A DNA stretch of 64,000 nt from Actinomadura sp. NAK00032. GTDB taxonomy: Bacteria > Actinomycetota > Actinomycetes > Streptosporangiales > Streptosporangiaceae. The notes under the pieces were generated by a model. That model ran no database searches. It saw only the letters and a program-made list of their open reading frames with translations, and was not told the DNA's origin. Within the stretch, counting starts at the first letter, position 1; each line of letters opens with the position of its first letter. The DNA is taken from contig NZ_CP054932.1 in NCBI RefSeq assembly GCF_013364275.1, forward strand, positions 7,626,001 through 7,690,000. Reading direction: 5' to 3'. A program made the position numbers and the translations under genes. Below are positions 1 to 7,931 of the stretch, in pieces.

Positions 1-48
1 GTAGACGATCTCGCGGCCGTCGGAGAGCCGTGCGCGTGTCCGGAACAT
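1..48 (-). CDS. 5' end of a gene, possibly galactose-1-phosphate uridylyltransferase (partial)
   Basis: Only the first 16 codons lie in the window, reading leftwards off the edge. The peptide begins MFRTRARLSDGREIVY. A start of the form basic residue, T/R, LADGRE, I/L, Y is familiar from actinobacterial GalT, but 16 residues cannot prove this. It begins 28 bp after the stop of the conservon GTPase and in the same direction, so it could be co-transcribed. The ribosome-binding site is weak. Confidence 0.4.
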   Translation of the reverse strand, partial: MFRTRARLSDGREIVY

Positions 49-76
49 GTCCCGGGCAGCCTACCGCGCCGGGTGC

Positions 77-727
77 TCACCCGGCCGGGGCGCCCGCCGG
101 GTGCTGCTCGTGGTGCACGCTCAGCAGGTGCCGCACCAGCGTCGTCAGCACCTCCTTGCCGGAGGCGCGCTCGCGGACGTCGCACAGCACGATCGGGGTG
201 TCGGGACGCAGGTCGAGCGCCTCCCGGATCTCCTCGACCGTGTAGTCGTAGCCGTCGTCGAAGCAGTTCACCGCGACGACGAACGGCAGCCCGCGGTTCT
301 CGAAGTAGTCGACGGCGGGGAAGCAGTCGGCGAGGCGGCGGGTGTCGGCGAGGACGACGGCGCCGAGCGCGCCGTAGGACAGCTCGTCCCACATGAACCA
401 GAAGCGGTCCTGGCCGGGCGTGCCGAACAGGTACAGGATCAGGCCGTCGCGGATCGTGATGCGGCCGAAGTCCATCGCGACGGTGGTGGTGGTCTTCTGC
501 TCGACGCCCGCGGTGTCGTCGACGCCGACGCTCCGGTCGGTGAGCAGCTCCTCGGTCTGCAGCGGGCGGATCTCGCTGACGGCGCCGACCATGGTGGTCT
601 TGCCGACGCCGAACCCCCCGGCGACGAGGATCTTCACCGCGACCGGCGCCGCCGCGCCCTCCGCCGGAGCCCCGCCGTCTCCGGCGGGCTCAGCGTTCGC
701 CGCGGACTCAGAGGGCTTGGAGACCAT
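77..727 (-). CDS. Conservon GTPase (CvnD-like, ATP/GTP-binding)
   Basis: 216 residues. A low-complexity Ala/Pro-rich head of about 25 residues precedes a small Ras-like G domain. The P-loop is GGFGVGKTT (about residues 37-45), a DTAG motif follows, FGTPGQDRF is the G3-like switch II segment, and VAVNCFDD stands where NKxD is expected. This family is the fourth gene of actinobacterial conservons (cvnA-D), where it acts with a membrane histidine-kinase-like protein at the inner membrane face. It overlaps the DUF742 gene by 20 bp, so the two are translationally coupled. The C-terminal PAGAPAG tail is probably unstructured. Confidence 0.9.
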   Translation of the reverse strand: MVSKPSESAANAEPAGDGGAPAEGAAAPVAVKILVAGGFGVGKTTMVGAVSEIRPLQTEELLTDRSVGVDDTAGVEQKTTTTVAMDFGRITIRDGLILYLFGTPGQDRFWFMWDELSYGALGAVVLADTRRLADCFPAVDYFENRGLPFVVAVNCFDDGYDYTVEEIREALDLRPDTPIVLCDVRERASGKEVLTTLVRHLLSVHHEQHPAGAPAG

Positions 728-1085
728 GGAGCACTTCCCTCAGCAGACGTTCCTTGGAGAGCGGGCTCTCCTGTTGGGGACGGGTGACGGTGATGAGCCG
801 GTGGTGCAGCAGATCGCCGAGCAGGACGCGCACCACGACCAGCGGCAGCCGCATCCGCGCCGCGATCTCGGCGACCGGCTGCGGCTGCACGCACATCTCC
901 AGGATGTCGATGTGCTCGGGGCCGATGCCGGGCGAGCCGGACCGGGGCCGCGCCGCGGTCGCCACGATCGTGATCATGTCGAAGTTCTCGCGGGTCGCGG
1001 GGCGCGCGCGCCCGCGCGTCAGCGCGTACGACCGGACGATGGGGCCGGCCTCGTCATCGAGCCATTCGCTGCCTGGACCGGTCAT
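708..1085 (-). CDS. Conservon DUF742 protein (CvnC-like)
   Basis: 125 residues with the DUF742 pattern: an N-terminal IVRSYALTRGR segment, then a winged-helix-like part in which VAEIAARMRLPLVVVRVLLGDL resembles a helix-turn-helix, then LLREVLHGL at the end. DUF742 proteins are the third conservon component. It starts 6 bp after the sensor-kinase stop and overlaps the GTPase start, so the three genes form one operon. In canonical conservons a roadblock/LC7 protein (CvnB) sits between the kinase and DUF742; the 6-bp gap leaves no room for one here. Confidence 0.88.
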   Translation of the reverse strand: MTGPGSEWLDDEAGPIVRSYALTRGRARPATRENFDMITIVATAARPRSGSPGIGPEHIDILEMCVQPQPVAEIAARMRLPLVVVRVLLGDLLHHRLITVTRPQQESPLSKERLLREVLHGLQAL

Positions 1086-1091
1086 GGCCCG

Positions 1092-3671
1092 TCACGATTC
1101 CTCGTTGTCGAGGGCCTCGGCGCGGCCGCGCCGGGTGCCCTGCTGGATGGACGACATCATCGACCGCAGCTCCTCGGGCGACCGGATCGGGCGGCGCGGC
1201 GCGGCGGGCCGCGGCGATGTGACGGTGGGGTCCTCGCGCAGCTGGGCGGCCATGTTCTCCTGCCGGACGCGCCGCGGCAGCGGCGGCCGGGAGGCCGCGC
1301 CCGGCCCGTCGGCGGGCCGCCGCCTGACCTCCCGCGGCGAGCGCGGGATCCCCGGCTTGGCGGGCGGCGCCGGCTTGGACTCCGGTTCGGGTTCGGGCTG
1401 CTCGGCGGACGGCGGGTCGCCCCACGGCGACGGCGCCGGCGTGGACGGCTGCGGAGGCACGATCCCCCACGCCCCGCTGGACGCCGAACCGGGCGCCGGC
1501 GGCTCCTCGAACACCGGAATGGGCCCGGTCCGCGCCAGCGGGTCGTCGGCCGCCGGCCCGGGCGCGGCGGCGTGGCGTCCCGCCGGGAGCCGCAGCACCG
1601 CGCCGCCGCCCGGTTCCGGGCGCGGCTCGCGGGGCCGGCCGCCGACCACCGAGCCGACGGGGACGAGCGCGTCCTCCGCGCGGCGGGTGGTGAGCGCGGG
1701 CGTGCCCGGCGCGGTGTCGCCCTCGTCCGGCACGACGAGGGCCTCCGGCAGCAGCACGATCGCGGTCATGCCGCCGTACGGGGACGTCCGCAGCGTGACC
1801 TTGATGCCGTGCCGGCGCGCGAGCCGGCCGACGACGAACAGGCCGAGCTGGGCGCTGTCGGACAGGTCGAACTCGGCGGCGGTGGCGAGCCGCTCGTTGG
1901 CGGCGGCGAGGCTCGGCGCGTCCATGGACAGGCCGCGGTCCTCGACCTCCAGCGTGAAGCCGTGCGAGACGGCCTGCCCGTGGACCTGCACGGTCGTGTG
2001 CGGCGGCGAGAACACCGCCGCGTTCTCGACCAGCTCGGCGAGCAGGTGGATGACGTCGGCGACGGCCGGGCCGACGATCGCGGCGCGGGTCATCGGAGCG
2101 ACGTTGACCCGGGTGTAGTCCTCGACCTCGGACGCGGCGGCGCGGGCGACGTCCACGATCGCGACGGGGCTGCGCCAGCCGCGGCCGGGCGCCTGCCCGG
2201 ACAGGATGATCAGGCCCTCGGCGTGCCGCCGCATGCGGGTGGCGAGGTGGTCGACCCGGAACAGGTCCTCCAGGTCGTCGGGGGTCTCGATGCGCCGCTC
2301 CATCGCGTCCAGCAGCTTGAGCTGGCGGTGCAGCAGCGTCTGGCTGCGGCGGGCGAGGTTGACGAACACCTCGCTGACGTTGCGGCGCAGCGTCGCCTCC
2401 TCGACCGCGCCCTGGATCGCGGTGCGGCGGGCGGCGTTGAACGCCTCGCCGACCTGGTCGATCTCCCGGGTGCCGAACGCCAGCGGCGGCGCCTCGGCGG
2501 CCACGTCGACCTCCTCGCCGGTGCGCAGCCGGCGGATCACCCCGGGCAGCCGGACGTCGGCGAGGTCGATCGCCTCGCGGCGCAGCCGGGCCAGCTCGCG
2601 GATGACGGACCGGGCGACCCACACCGCGAGGACGAGCGACGCGGCGACCGCGACCAGGCCCAGCGCGCCGGCGAGCACGACGCGGGTGATGATGCCGTCC
2701 GAGATCGGCTCGGCGCGCCTCTCCGCGCCCGCCGACACGGCGAGTTCGAGGCCGCGCAGCCGCGTCAGGTTGGAGTCGGCGGTGGTCTTCCACAGCACCC
2801 CGGCCTCGCCGGAGCGCCGCACGCGGCGGGGCGAGGCGACGAACCGGTCCTCCAGCGCGCGGAGCCGGCCGTACTCGGGCATCCCGGCGACGCGCTGGTA
2901 GTAGGCCCGGTCGGGGTCGCGCAGCTCGGCCGCCGCGTACCCGTAGAGGGCGCGCTGGGTGCCGACGAGCTTGACGAACCGGGCGTGCTCGGCGGGCGTC
3001 ATCCGGCCGGCGGCGAGCGCGCCGGCGAGCAGCGCGTCCTCCTGCGCGAGGACCTCGCGGGCACGCGACAGCGACGCCTCGTTGCGGGCGTCCTTGGCGA
3101 CCTCGGAGTTGTCCAGGGTGGCGAGCGAGCCCTGCAGCGCGCCGACGTCGCCGAGCAGCGTCGTGTAGTCGGTGAACGCGCGGGTGCGGTCGGTCCTGCC
3201 GGTGTCGATGGCGCGGCGCCGGTCGTCCAGGCCGTCCAGCTCGGCCAGGATCTTGCCGGCGAGGCGCTGCGCGTCCGCGGGGGCGACGCCCCGCACGGTC
3301 GCGGACTCGGCGAGCCGGCGGAACAGGTCGGCCTGCCGGTCGGTGACCAGCCGGCCCGACTCCATCGCGGCGCGGTCGCCCTCCGCGCGGCTGCCGAGGT
3401 ACACCACCGACAGCCGCCGCTCGGCCTGCAGCGCGCCGCCGAGCGCGCCGGACGGGTACCCGTAGTGGTCCTGGACGGTCTTGACGTGCCGCAGGTTGAG
3501 CCCCTCGCCGAGGGCGATGCTCGCGGCGAAGGCCCACAGCACGCCCAGCGAGACCACCGAGACGGTGACCATCAGGACGACCTTGAAGCGGATGGAGCGG
3601 AATCGCGCCGCCTTGGGGGCCCGCCGGTGTCCGGCGGCCGAGTCCGTGGCGGTGCGGCCTCGTTTTGGCAC
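1092..3671 (-). CDS. Conservon sensor histidine kinase (CvnA-like, nitrate-sensing-type)
   Basis: About 859 residues from a GTG at 3671, chosen because a GGGAAAG element lies about 10 bases upstream; the open frame continues to 3884, so the N-terminus is uncertain. Order: basic cytoplasmic tail, TM1 (VVLMVTVSVVSLGVLWAFAA), a helical extracytoplasmic domain of the NIT type, TM2 (VVLAGALGLVAVAASLVLAV), HAMP-like linker, then an HATPase with N-box LAELVENAAVFSPP and G-box DRGLSM. The last 200 residues are Pro-rich and disordered. No classical H-box is obvious, as usual for CvnA. First gene of the three-gene conservon; its signal is unknown. Confidence 0.88.
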   Translation of the reverse strand: MPKRGRTATDSAAGHRRAPKAARFRSIRFKVVLMVTVSVVSLGVLWAFAASIALGEGLNLRHVKTVQDHYGYPSGALGGALQAERRLSVVYLGSRAEGDRAAMESGRLVTDRQADLFRRLAESATVRGVAPADAQRLAGKILAELDGLDDRRRAIDTGRTDRTRAFTDYTTLLGDVGALQGSLATLDNSEVAKDARNEASLSRAREVLAQEDALLAGALAAGRMTPAEHARFVKLVGTQRALYGYAAAELRDPDRAYYQRVAGMPEYGRLRALEDRFVASPRRVRRSGEAGVLWKTTADSNLTRLRGLELAVSAGAERRAEPISDGIITRVVLAGALGLVAVAASLVLAVWVARSVIRELARLRREAIDLADVRLPGVIRRLRTGEEVDVAAEAPPLAFGTREIDQVGEAFNAARRTAIQGAVEEATLRRNVSEVFVNLARRSQTLLHRQLKLLDAMERRIETPDDLEDLFRVDHLATRMRRHAEGLIILSGQAPGRGWRSPVAIVDVARAAASEVEDYTRVNVAPMTRAAIVGPAVADVIHLLAELVENAAVFSPPHTTVQVHGQAVSHGFTLEVEDRGLSMDAPSLAAANERLATAAEFDLSDSAQLGLFVVGRLARRHGIKVTLRTSPYGGMTAIVLLPEALVVPDEGDTAPGTPALTTRRAEDALVPVGSVVGGRPREPRPEPGGGAVLRLPAGRHAAAPGPAADDPLARTGPIPVFEEPPAPGSASSGAWGIVPPQPSTPAPSPWGDPPSAEQPEPEPESKPAPPAKPGIPRSPREVRRRPADGPGAASRPPLPRRVRQENMAAQLREDPTVTSPRPAAPRRPIRSPEELRSMMSSIQQGTRRGRAEALDNEES

Positions 3672-3863
3672 TGCGGCTGAACTTTCCCTAGGGCGGACGG
3701 CTTGCGGGGCTGGAGGATCCGGGGACGGTCGGACGGGGGTCTCGGGCGGCCGGCGGGCCGGCGAAACGGACAGGGCCGCGGTGCCGACCGGGACGCCCGG
3801 AACGGAAGGAGAGCCTAAGACCGCACGCCACCGTGTGTCGACAGTTTCCGGATCATCACGTTT

Positions 3864-3873
3864 TGTGTACACA
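3864..3873. promoter_or_regulatory. Palindrome TGTGTACACA in divergent promoter region
   Basis: A perfect 10-bp palindrome in the roughly 240-bp space between the conservon kinase start and the divergent solute-binding protein. It lies about 36-45 bases upstream of the chosen ATG of the binding protein, a plausible operator position. No nearby regulator gene can be assigned to it. A short palindrome can occur by chance. Confidence 0.25.
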
Positions 3874-3908
3874 GACGGCGGCAAATGCCCCTACGATGCC
3901 TCAGCGTG

Positions 3909-5132
3909 ATGGATCGTTCTCGCCATGCGACGGATTCCGGCCGGTCACCCGTCCGAACGCGCAGGTCACGGACCGTGCTAGCCGCGGCGGCGCTCGTCAC
4001 GGCCGCCGCCCTCGGGGCCGGGTGCAGTGACGCGTCCGGCGCCGCCGCGCCGCCCGACGTCCAGATGATGCGCACGCTCGGCACCCCCGAGGGCCGGCTC
4101 GACCTCGTCGCCTGGACCGGCTACGCCGAGGACGGGTCCAACGACCGGAAGGTCGACTGGGTCACCCCGTTCACGAAGGCGACCGGCTGCCGGGTGCACA
4201 CGAAGGTCGCCGACACCTCCGACGCGATGGTGGCGCTCATGCGGACGGGCCGCTACGACGGCGTGTCGGCGTCCGGCGACGCGTCCCTGCGGCTCGTCTA
4301 CGGCGGGCTGGTCGCGCCGGTCAACACGGGCCTGCTCAGCAACTACGACGACATCGCCGCGTACCTGAAGAACCAGCCGTACAACTCCGTCAACGGGAAG
4401 ATGTACGGCGTCCCGCACGGCTACGGCGCCAACATGCTGATGTACCGGACGGACAAGATCCTGCAGCGTCCGACCTCGTGGAGCGTCGTGTGGGACGAGG
4501 ACTCCCCCGCCGCCGGGCACGTCGTCGCCTACGACTCGCCGATCTACATCGCGGACGCGGCGCTCTACCTGAAGGCCCACCGCCCCGACCTGAAGATCAC
4601 CGACGTCTACGCGCTGGACGAGGAGCAGTTCCAGGCCGCGGTCGACCTGCTCAAGCGGCAGCGCCCGAACGTCAACCAGTACTGGTCGAACTACCTGGAC
4701 GAGCTCCAGTCGTTCAAGAGCGGCTACAACTACGCGGGCACCGCGTGGCAGGTGACCGCGAACCTGGCGCTGGCGGAGAAGGCGCCGGTGGCGACGACCA
4801 TCCCGGAGGAGGGCGCGACCGGCTGGTCCGACACCTGGATGATCTCGTCGAAGGCGCAGCATCCCACCTGCATGTACAAGTGGATGAACTGGATCACCGC
4901 GCCGAAGGTGCAGGCCGAGGTCGCGCAGTGGTTCGGCGAGGCGCCCGCCAACCCGAAGGCGTGCCGGTACACCGCCAAGGGCTTCTGCTCGACCTACCAC
5001 GTCGGCGATCCCGAGTTCTACCGGCGCCTGGCGTTCTGGAAGACGCCCGCGAAGGACTGCGGCGACGACCGCGGCGACAAGTGCGTTCCCTACGACCGCT
5101 GGGCGCAGGCCTGGACGCAGATCAAGGGCTAG
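3909..5132 (+). CDS. Extracellular solute-binding lipoprotein (polyamine/PotD-type)
   Basis: About 407 residues. A basic N-terminus, a hydrophobic helix (VLAAAALVTAAALG) and lipobox LGAGC indicate lipidation and display outside the membrane. The mature part resembles the periplasmic-binding fold of ABC importers for spermidine/putrescine: a LVAWTGYAEDG opening strand, YDGVSASGDASLRLV, and a YGVPHGYGANMLMY hinge segment. Several cysteines lie in the last 80 residues. No permease or ATPase is adjacent, so it is an orphan; its divergence from a sensor kinase suggests a possible ligand-presentation role (inference). ATG 3885 in the same frame is an alternative start; neither has a strong ribosome-binding site, so translation may be leaderless. 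Confidence 0.82.
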   Translation: MDRSRHATDSGRSPVRTRRSRTVLAAAALVTAAALGAGCSDASGAAAPPDVQMMRTLGTPEGRLDLVAWTGYAEDGSNDRKVDWVTPFTKATGCRVHTKVADTSDAMVALMRTGRYDGVSASGDASLRLVYGGLVAPVNTGLLSNYDDIAAYLKNQPYNSVNGKMYGVPHGYGANMLMYRTDKILQRPTSWSVVWDEDSPAAGHVVAYDSPIYIADAALYLKAHRPDLKITDVYALDEEQFQAAVDLLKRQRPNVNQYWSNYLDELQSFKSGYNYAGTAWQVTANLALAEKAPVATTIPEEGATGWSDTWMISSKAQHPTCMYKWMNWITAPKVQAEVAQWFGEAPANPKACRYTAKGFCSTYHVGDPEFYRRLAFWKTPAKDCGDDRGDKCVPYDRWAQAWTQIKG

Positions 5133-5151
5133 CGGCGGGCCGCGAGGCGGG

Positions 5152-6801
5152 CTACGAGGCGGGCTTCATGGCGTAGCAGTAGTTCGACTTGCCCTTGAAG
5201 TAGTGGCGGGCCCGGCCGTCGCCGTACCGCCACTGGCAGCCGCCGTCGAGCTGGGCCGCCGACAGCTTCATCGTGCCGCCCTTGCGCTTGACGCAGTACG
5301 CGCCGGGGCTCGGCGTCTCGCGGTACTCGACCCACTCCCAGCCGAGCTTCACGCAGTACGCGCTGAAGTGCCCCGGCCCGAGTTCCACGCGCACGGGCTT
5401 CGGCGCGCGCGTCGGGGCCTTCGACGGCGACCGCGACGGGCCCGCCGACTTCGACGGCGACCGCGACGCCCCCGGCCGCGAGGGACTGGCGCTCGCGCTC
5501 GCGCTCGGCGACCGGGTCCCGGCTCCGCTGCCCGCCTCGGCCGGGGCGCTGGGCTGCGGGGTGTCGGGCCCGGCCGAGCCGTTGACCGCGACGCTCTCGT
5601 CCCGCTTCGCCGGCTCGTCGCCGGAGAACCACACCGCTCCGAAGACGACGGCGACGACGGCGGCCACCGCAGCGGCGCCCCCGATGAGCGCGATCTTCGC
5701 GCGCCCGCCACCGCCGTGCGGTGCGGTGACCGCGTCCACCCGTCCAGCGGCGGGCGGCGGCACGACCGGCGGCGGCATGCCGGGAGTCGGCGGCATGGCG
5801 GGAGGCGGCGGCATGCCGGGAGGCGGCGGCGGGGGCGTGTGGGCGGTGTTCTCGCTCGCCTCGGACGGGGCGGCCGGTGGCGGCGGGGGCAGCAGGGCGG
5901 CGGCCGGGACGGGCGGGCGTAACGTCCCCGGCGGAGGCGGCGACGGCGCGCGCCCCGGGCGGACGAGCCGGTCGAGGACGCCCTGCGCGGACGGCCTGCG
6001 CGCCGGTTCCTTCGCGAAGCACTCGGTGAGCAGGCCGCGCAGCGGCTCCTCCACGCCGGTCAGGTCGGGCTCGCCGTTCGCGATGCGGTTGAACACGACC
6101 GGCACGGACTCGTTGCCGAACGGCGGCCGCCCGGTCGCGGCGAACGCCATCGTCGACGCCCACGCGAACACGTCGGCGGCCGGGGTCAGCTCGCCGGGTT
6201 CCAGCTGCTCGGGCGCCATGTAGGCGGGCGTGCCGACCGCGCGGCTGACCATCGTCTGCGCGCCGGACAGCGCCCGCGAGATGCCGAAGTCGATGACGCG
6301 CGCGCCGTCGGGGCCGATGAGCACGTTGTGCGGTTTGAAGTCGCGGTGGACGATGCCGGCGTCGTGCAGCGCGACGAGCGCCGTCGCGGTCGCGATGGCG
6401 AGCCGGTCGAGGGCGCTGCCGGAGCGGGGGCCCCGCTCGGCGACGACCCGGCTGAGCGGCGGCCCGTCGATGTACTCGCTGACGATGTAGCGGCGGTTCC
6501 CGGACGTGCCGGAGTCGAGGACCTGCGCGGTGCAGAACCGCGCGACGTGCTTGGCCGCCTCCAGCTCGCGGGTGAACATGTCGAGCGCGCTCAGCGTGCC
6601 GAGGTCGCTGCTCAGGTGCGCGTGGAACAGCTTCACCGCGACCTGTGCGCCGTCGCCGCCGTCGCCGCCGCCGGGGCCGCCGGGGCCGTCGCCGTCGCCG
6701 CTGGTGCCGAGGTAGACGACGCCCTGGCCGCCCTCACCGATCCGCGCGGTGAGCCGGTAGGCACCGATCTGGCGCGGGTCGTCCGGTTCGAGGGGCTGCA
6801 C
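5152..6801 (-). CDS. Membrane Ser/Thr protein kinase with Cys-containing ectodomain
   Basis: 549 residues. Kinase domain about residues 15-280: Gly loop GEGGQGVV, Lys57, catalytic loop HRDFKPHN (Asp154), DFG at 171-173, APE at 197-199. A Gly/Asp-rich insert separates the first strands (about 33-52). A Pro-rich linker (about 285-355) leads to one membrane helix (about 369-392), then a Ser/Pro-rich stalk and an outer domain from about 470 with four cysteines (two YCVK motifs, CQWRY, YCY). The gene starts 19 bp after the polyprenyl synthase stop, so it is probably the last gene of the encapsulin operon. It converges with the binding-protein gene. A related ectodomain occurs on the kinase at 16475. 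Confidence 0.92.
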   Translation of the reverse strand: MQPLEPDDPRQIGAYRLTARIGEGGQGVVYLGTSGDGDGPGGPGGGDGGDGAQVAVKLFHAHLSSDLGTLSALDMFTRELEAAKHVARFCTAQVLDSGTSGNRRYIVSEYIDGPPLSRVVAERGPRSGSALDRLAIATATALVALHDAGIVHRDFKPHNVLIGPDGARVIDFGISRALSGAQTMVSRAVGTPAYMAPEQLEPGELTPAADVFAWASTMAFAATGRPPFGNESVPVVFNRIANGEPDLTGVEEPLRGLLTECFAKEPARRPSAQGVLDRLVRPGRAPSPPPPGTLRPPVPAAALLPPPPPAAPSEASENTAHTPPPPPPGMPPPPAMPPTPGMPPPVVPPPAAGRVDAVTAPHGGGGRAKIALIGGAAAVAAVVAVVFGAVWFSGDEPAKRDESVAVNGSAGPDTPQPSAPAEAGSGAGTRSPSASASASPSRPGASRSPSKSAGPSRSPSKAPTRAPKPVRVELGPGHFSAYCVKLGWEWVEYRETPSPGAYCVKRKGGTMKLSAAQLDGGCQWRYGDGRARHYFKGKSNYCYAMKPAS

Positions 6802-6820
6802 GCCCAGCAGTGTAGGCGGG

Positions 6821-7897
6821 TCAGTGATCGCGCCGGGTCATCATCCGGACGAGCGTGAGAAGTTCGGCGGCGGCGTCGGGAGCCGCGCCCGCCAGGTGGG
6901 TGCGGGCCGCGACGAGGAGCGTGTCGGCGTGCGCGGCGGCCCAGGCGCGGGCGCCGCTGGTCTCGATGAGCGCGGCGGCGCGGGCGGTGTCGTCGTCGGT
7001 CAGCGGCTCGTCGCGCAAGTACAGCGCGGCGAGTTCGGCGGCGGCGGGCGTGCCGGACGTCAGCGCCGCCACGACCGGCAGCGACTTCTTGCGGTTGTGC
7101 AGGTCGGAGTGGACGGGCTTGCCGGTGATGGCGGGGTCGCCCCAGATGCCGAGCAGGTCGTCGGCGAGCTGGAAGGCCAGCCCGACCTGCTCGCCGAAGG
7201 TGCGCATCCGGGCGGTCTCGGCGGCGGTCGCGCCGCCGTACAGGGCGCCGAGCGCGCAGGCCGCGCCCATCAGCGCGCCGGTCTTGCGGTTCGCCATCGC
7301 GAGGCACTCGTCGAGCGCCACGTCCGTGCGCTCCTCGAAGGCGAGGTCGGCGAACTGCCCCTCGACCAGGTCGACGACGGACCGGGCGAGGATGCGGACG
7401 CCGTGCGCGACCGCCGGGGAGTCGTCGGCGGCGAGCGCCTCGTAGGCGGCGGCGAGCAGGGCGTCCCCGGCGAGGATCGCGGCGTTCGTCCCGAAGACCG
7501 TCCAGGCGGTGGGGCGGTGCCTGCGGGTGGTGTCGCCGTCCATGACGTCGTCGTGCAGCAGGGAGAAGTTGTGCGCCAGCTCCACCGCGACGGCGGCCGG
7601 CAGGGCGGCGTCCGCCGTCCCGCCGGCCCCCTCCGCCGCCAGCAGCGCCAGCGCGGGGCGGACCGCCTTGCCCGCCGGGCCCGTGTCGGGCCGGCCCCGC
7701 TCGTCCCGCCAGCCGAAGTGGAACTCGGCGATGCGGCGGGCCGTCTCCGGCAGCGCCCCGACCGCGTCCCGCAGGGCGGGGTCGAGCAGGCTCCGGCTCC
7801 ACCGCAGGATGTCGGCCGCCGACCGGGCGCGCCGGTCCGGGCGGTGGTCGCAGCCGACGACGGCGGGGTCGTCCTTCCAGGCGGGCACGGCGGGCAT
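6821..7897 (-). CDS. Polyprenyl (geranylgeranyl-type) diphosphate synthase, likely encapsulin cargo
   Basis: 358 residues, a trans-isoprenyl diphosphate synthase. The first Asp-rich motif is DDVMD within LLHDDVMDGD and the second is QLADDLLGIWGD; both are intact, so it should condense isopentenyl diphosphate with an allylic diphosphate. GKPVHSDLHNRKKSLPVVAAL is the usual following segment. GGGGAGG five bases before the ATG fixes the start. It lies 34 bp after the second of two Family 2B encapsulin genes. Polyprenyl transferases are one known cargo class of Family 2 encapsulins, so it is probably packaged; cargo targeting in that family is N-terminal, and here about 25 Arg/Asp-rich residues precede the fold. 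Chain length of the product cannot be read from sequence alone. Confidence 0.9.
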   Translation of the reverse strand: MPAVPAWKDDPAVVGCDHRPDRRARSAADILRWSRSLLDPALRDAVGALPETARRIAEFHFGWRDERGRPDTGPAGKAVRPALALLAAEGAGGTADAALPAAVAVELAHNFSLLHDDVMDGDTTRRHRPTAWTVFGTNAAILAGDALLAAAYEALAADDSPAVAHGVRILARSVVDLVEGQFADLAFEERTDVALDECLAMANRKTGALMGAACALGALYGGATAAETARMRTFGEQVGLAFQLADDLLGIWGDPAITGKPVHSDLHNRKKSLPVVAALTSGTPAAAELAALYLRDEPLTDDDTARAAALIETSGARAWAAAHADTLLVAARTHLAGAAPDAAAELLTLVRMMTRRDH

Positions 7898-7931
7898 GGC
7901 GTCCTCCCCTTCCTTCAGCGGGCGATCGCGC

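Noticed and set aside
393..3680. A very long open frame (about 1,095 codons) on the plus strand over the conservon
   Set aside because: It is the antisense shadow of the kinase and DUF742 genes. Its translation is Arg/Gly/Ala-rich without motifs, while the minus strand encodes clear domains.
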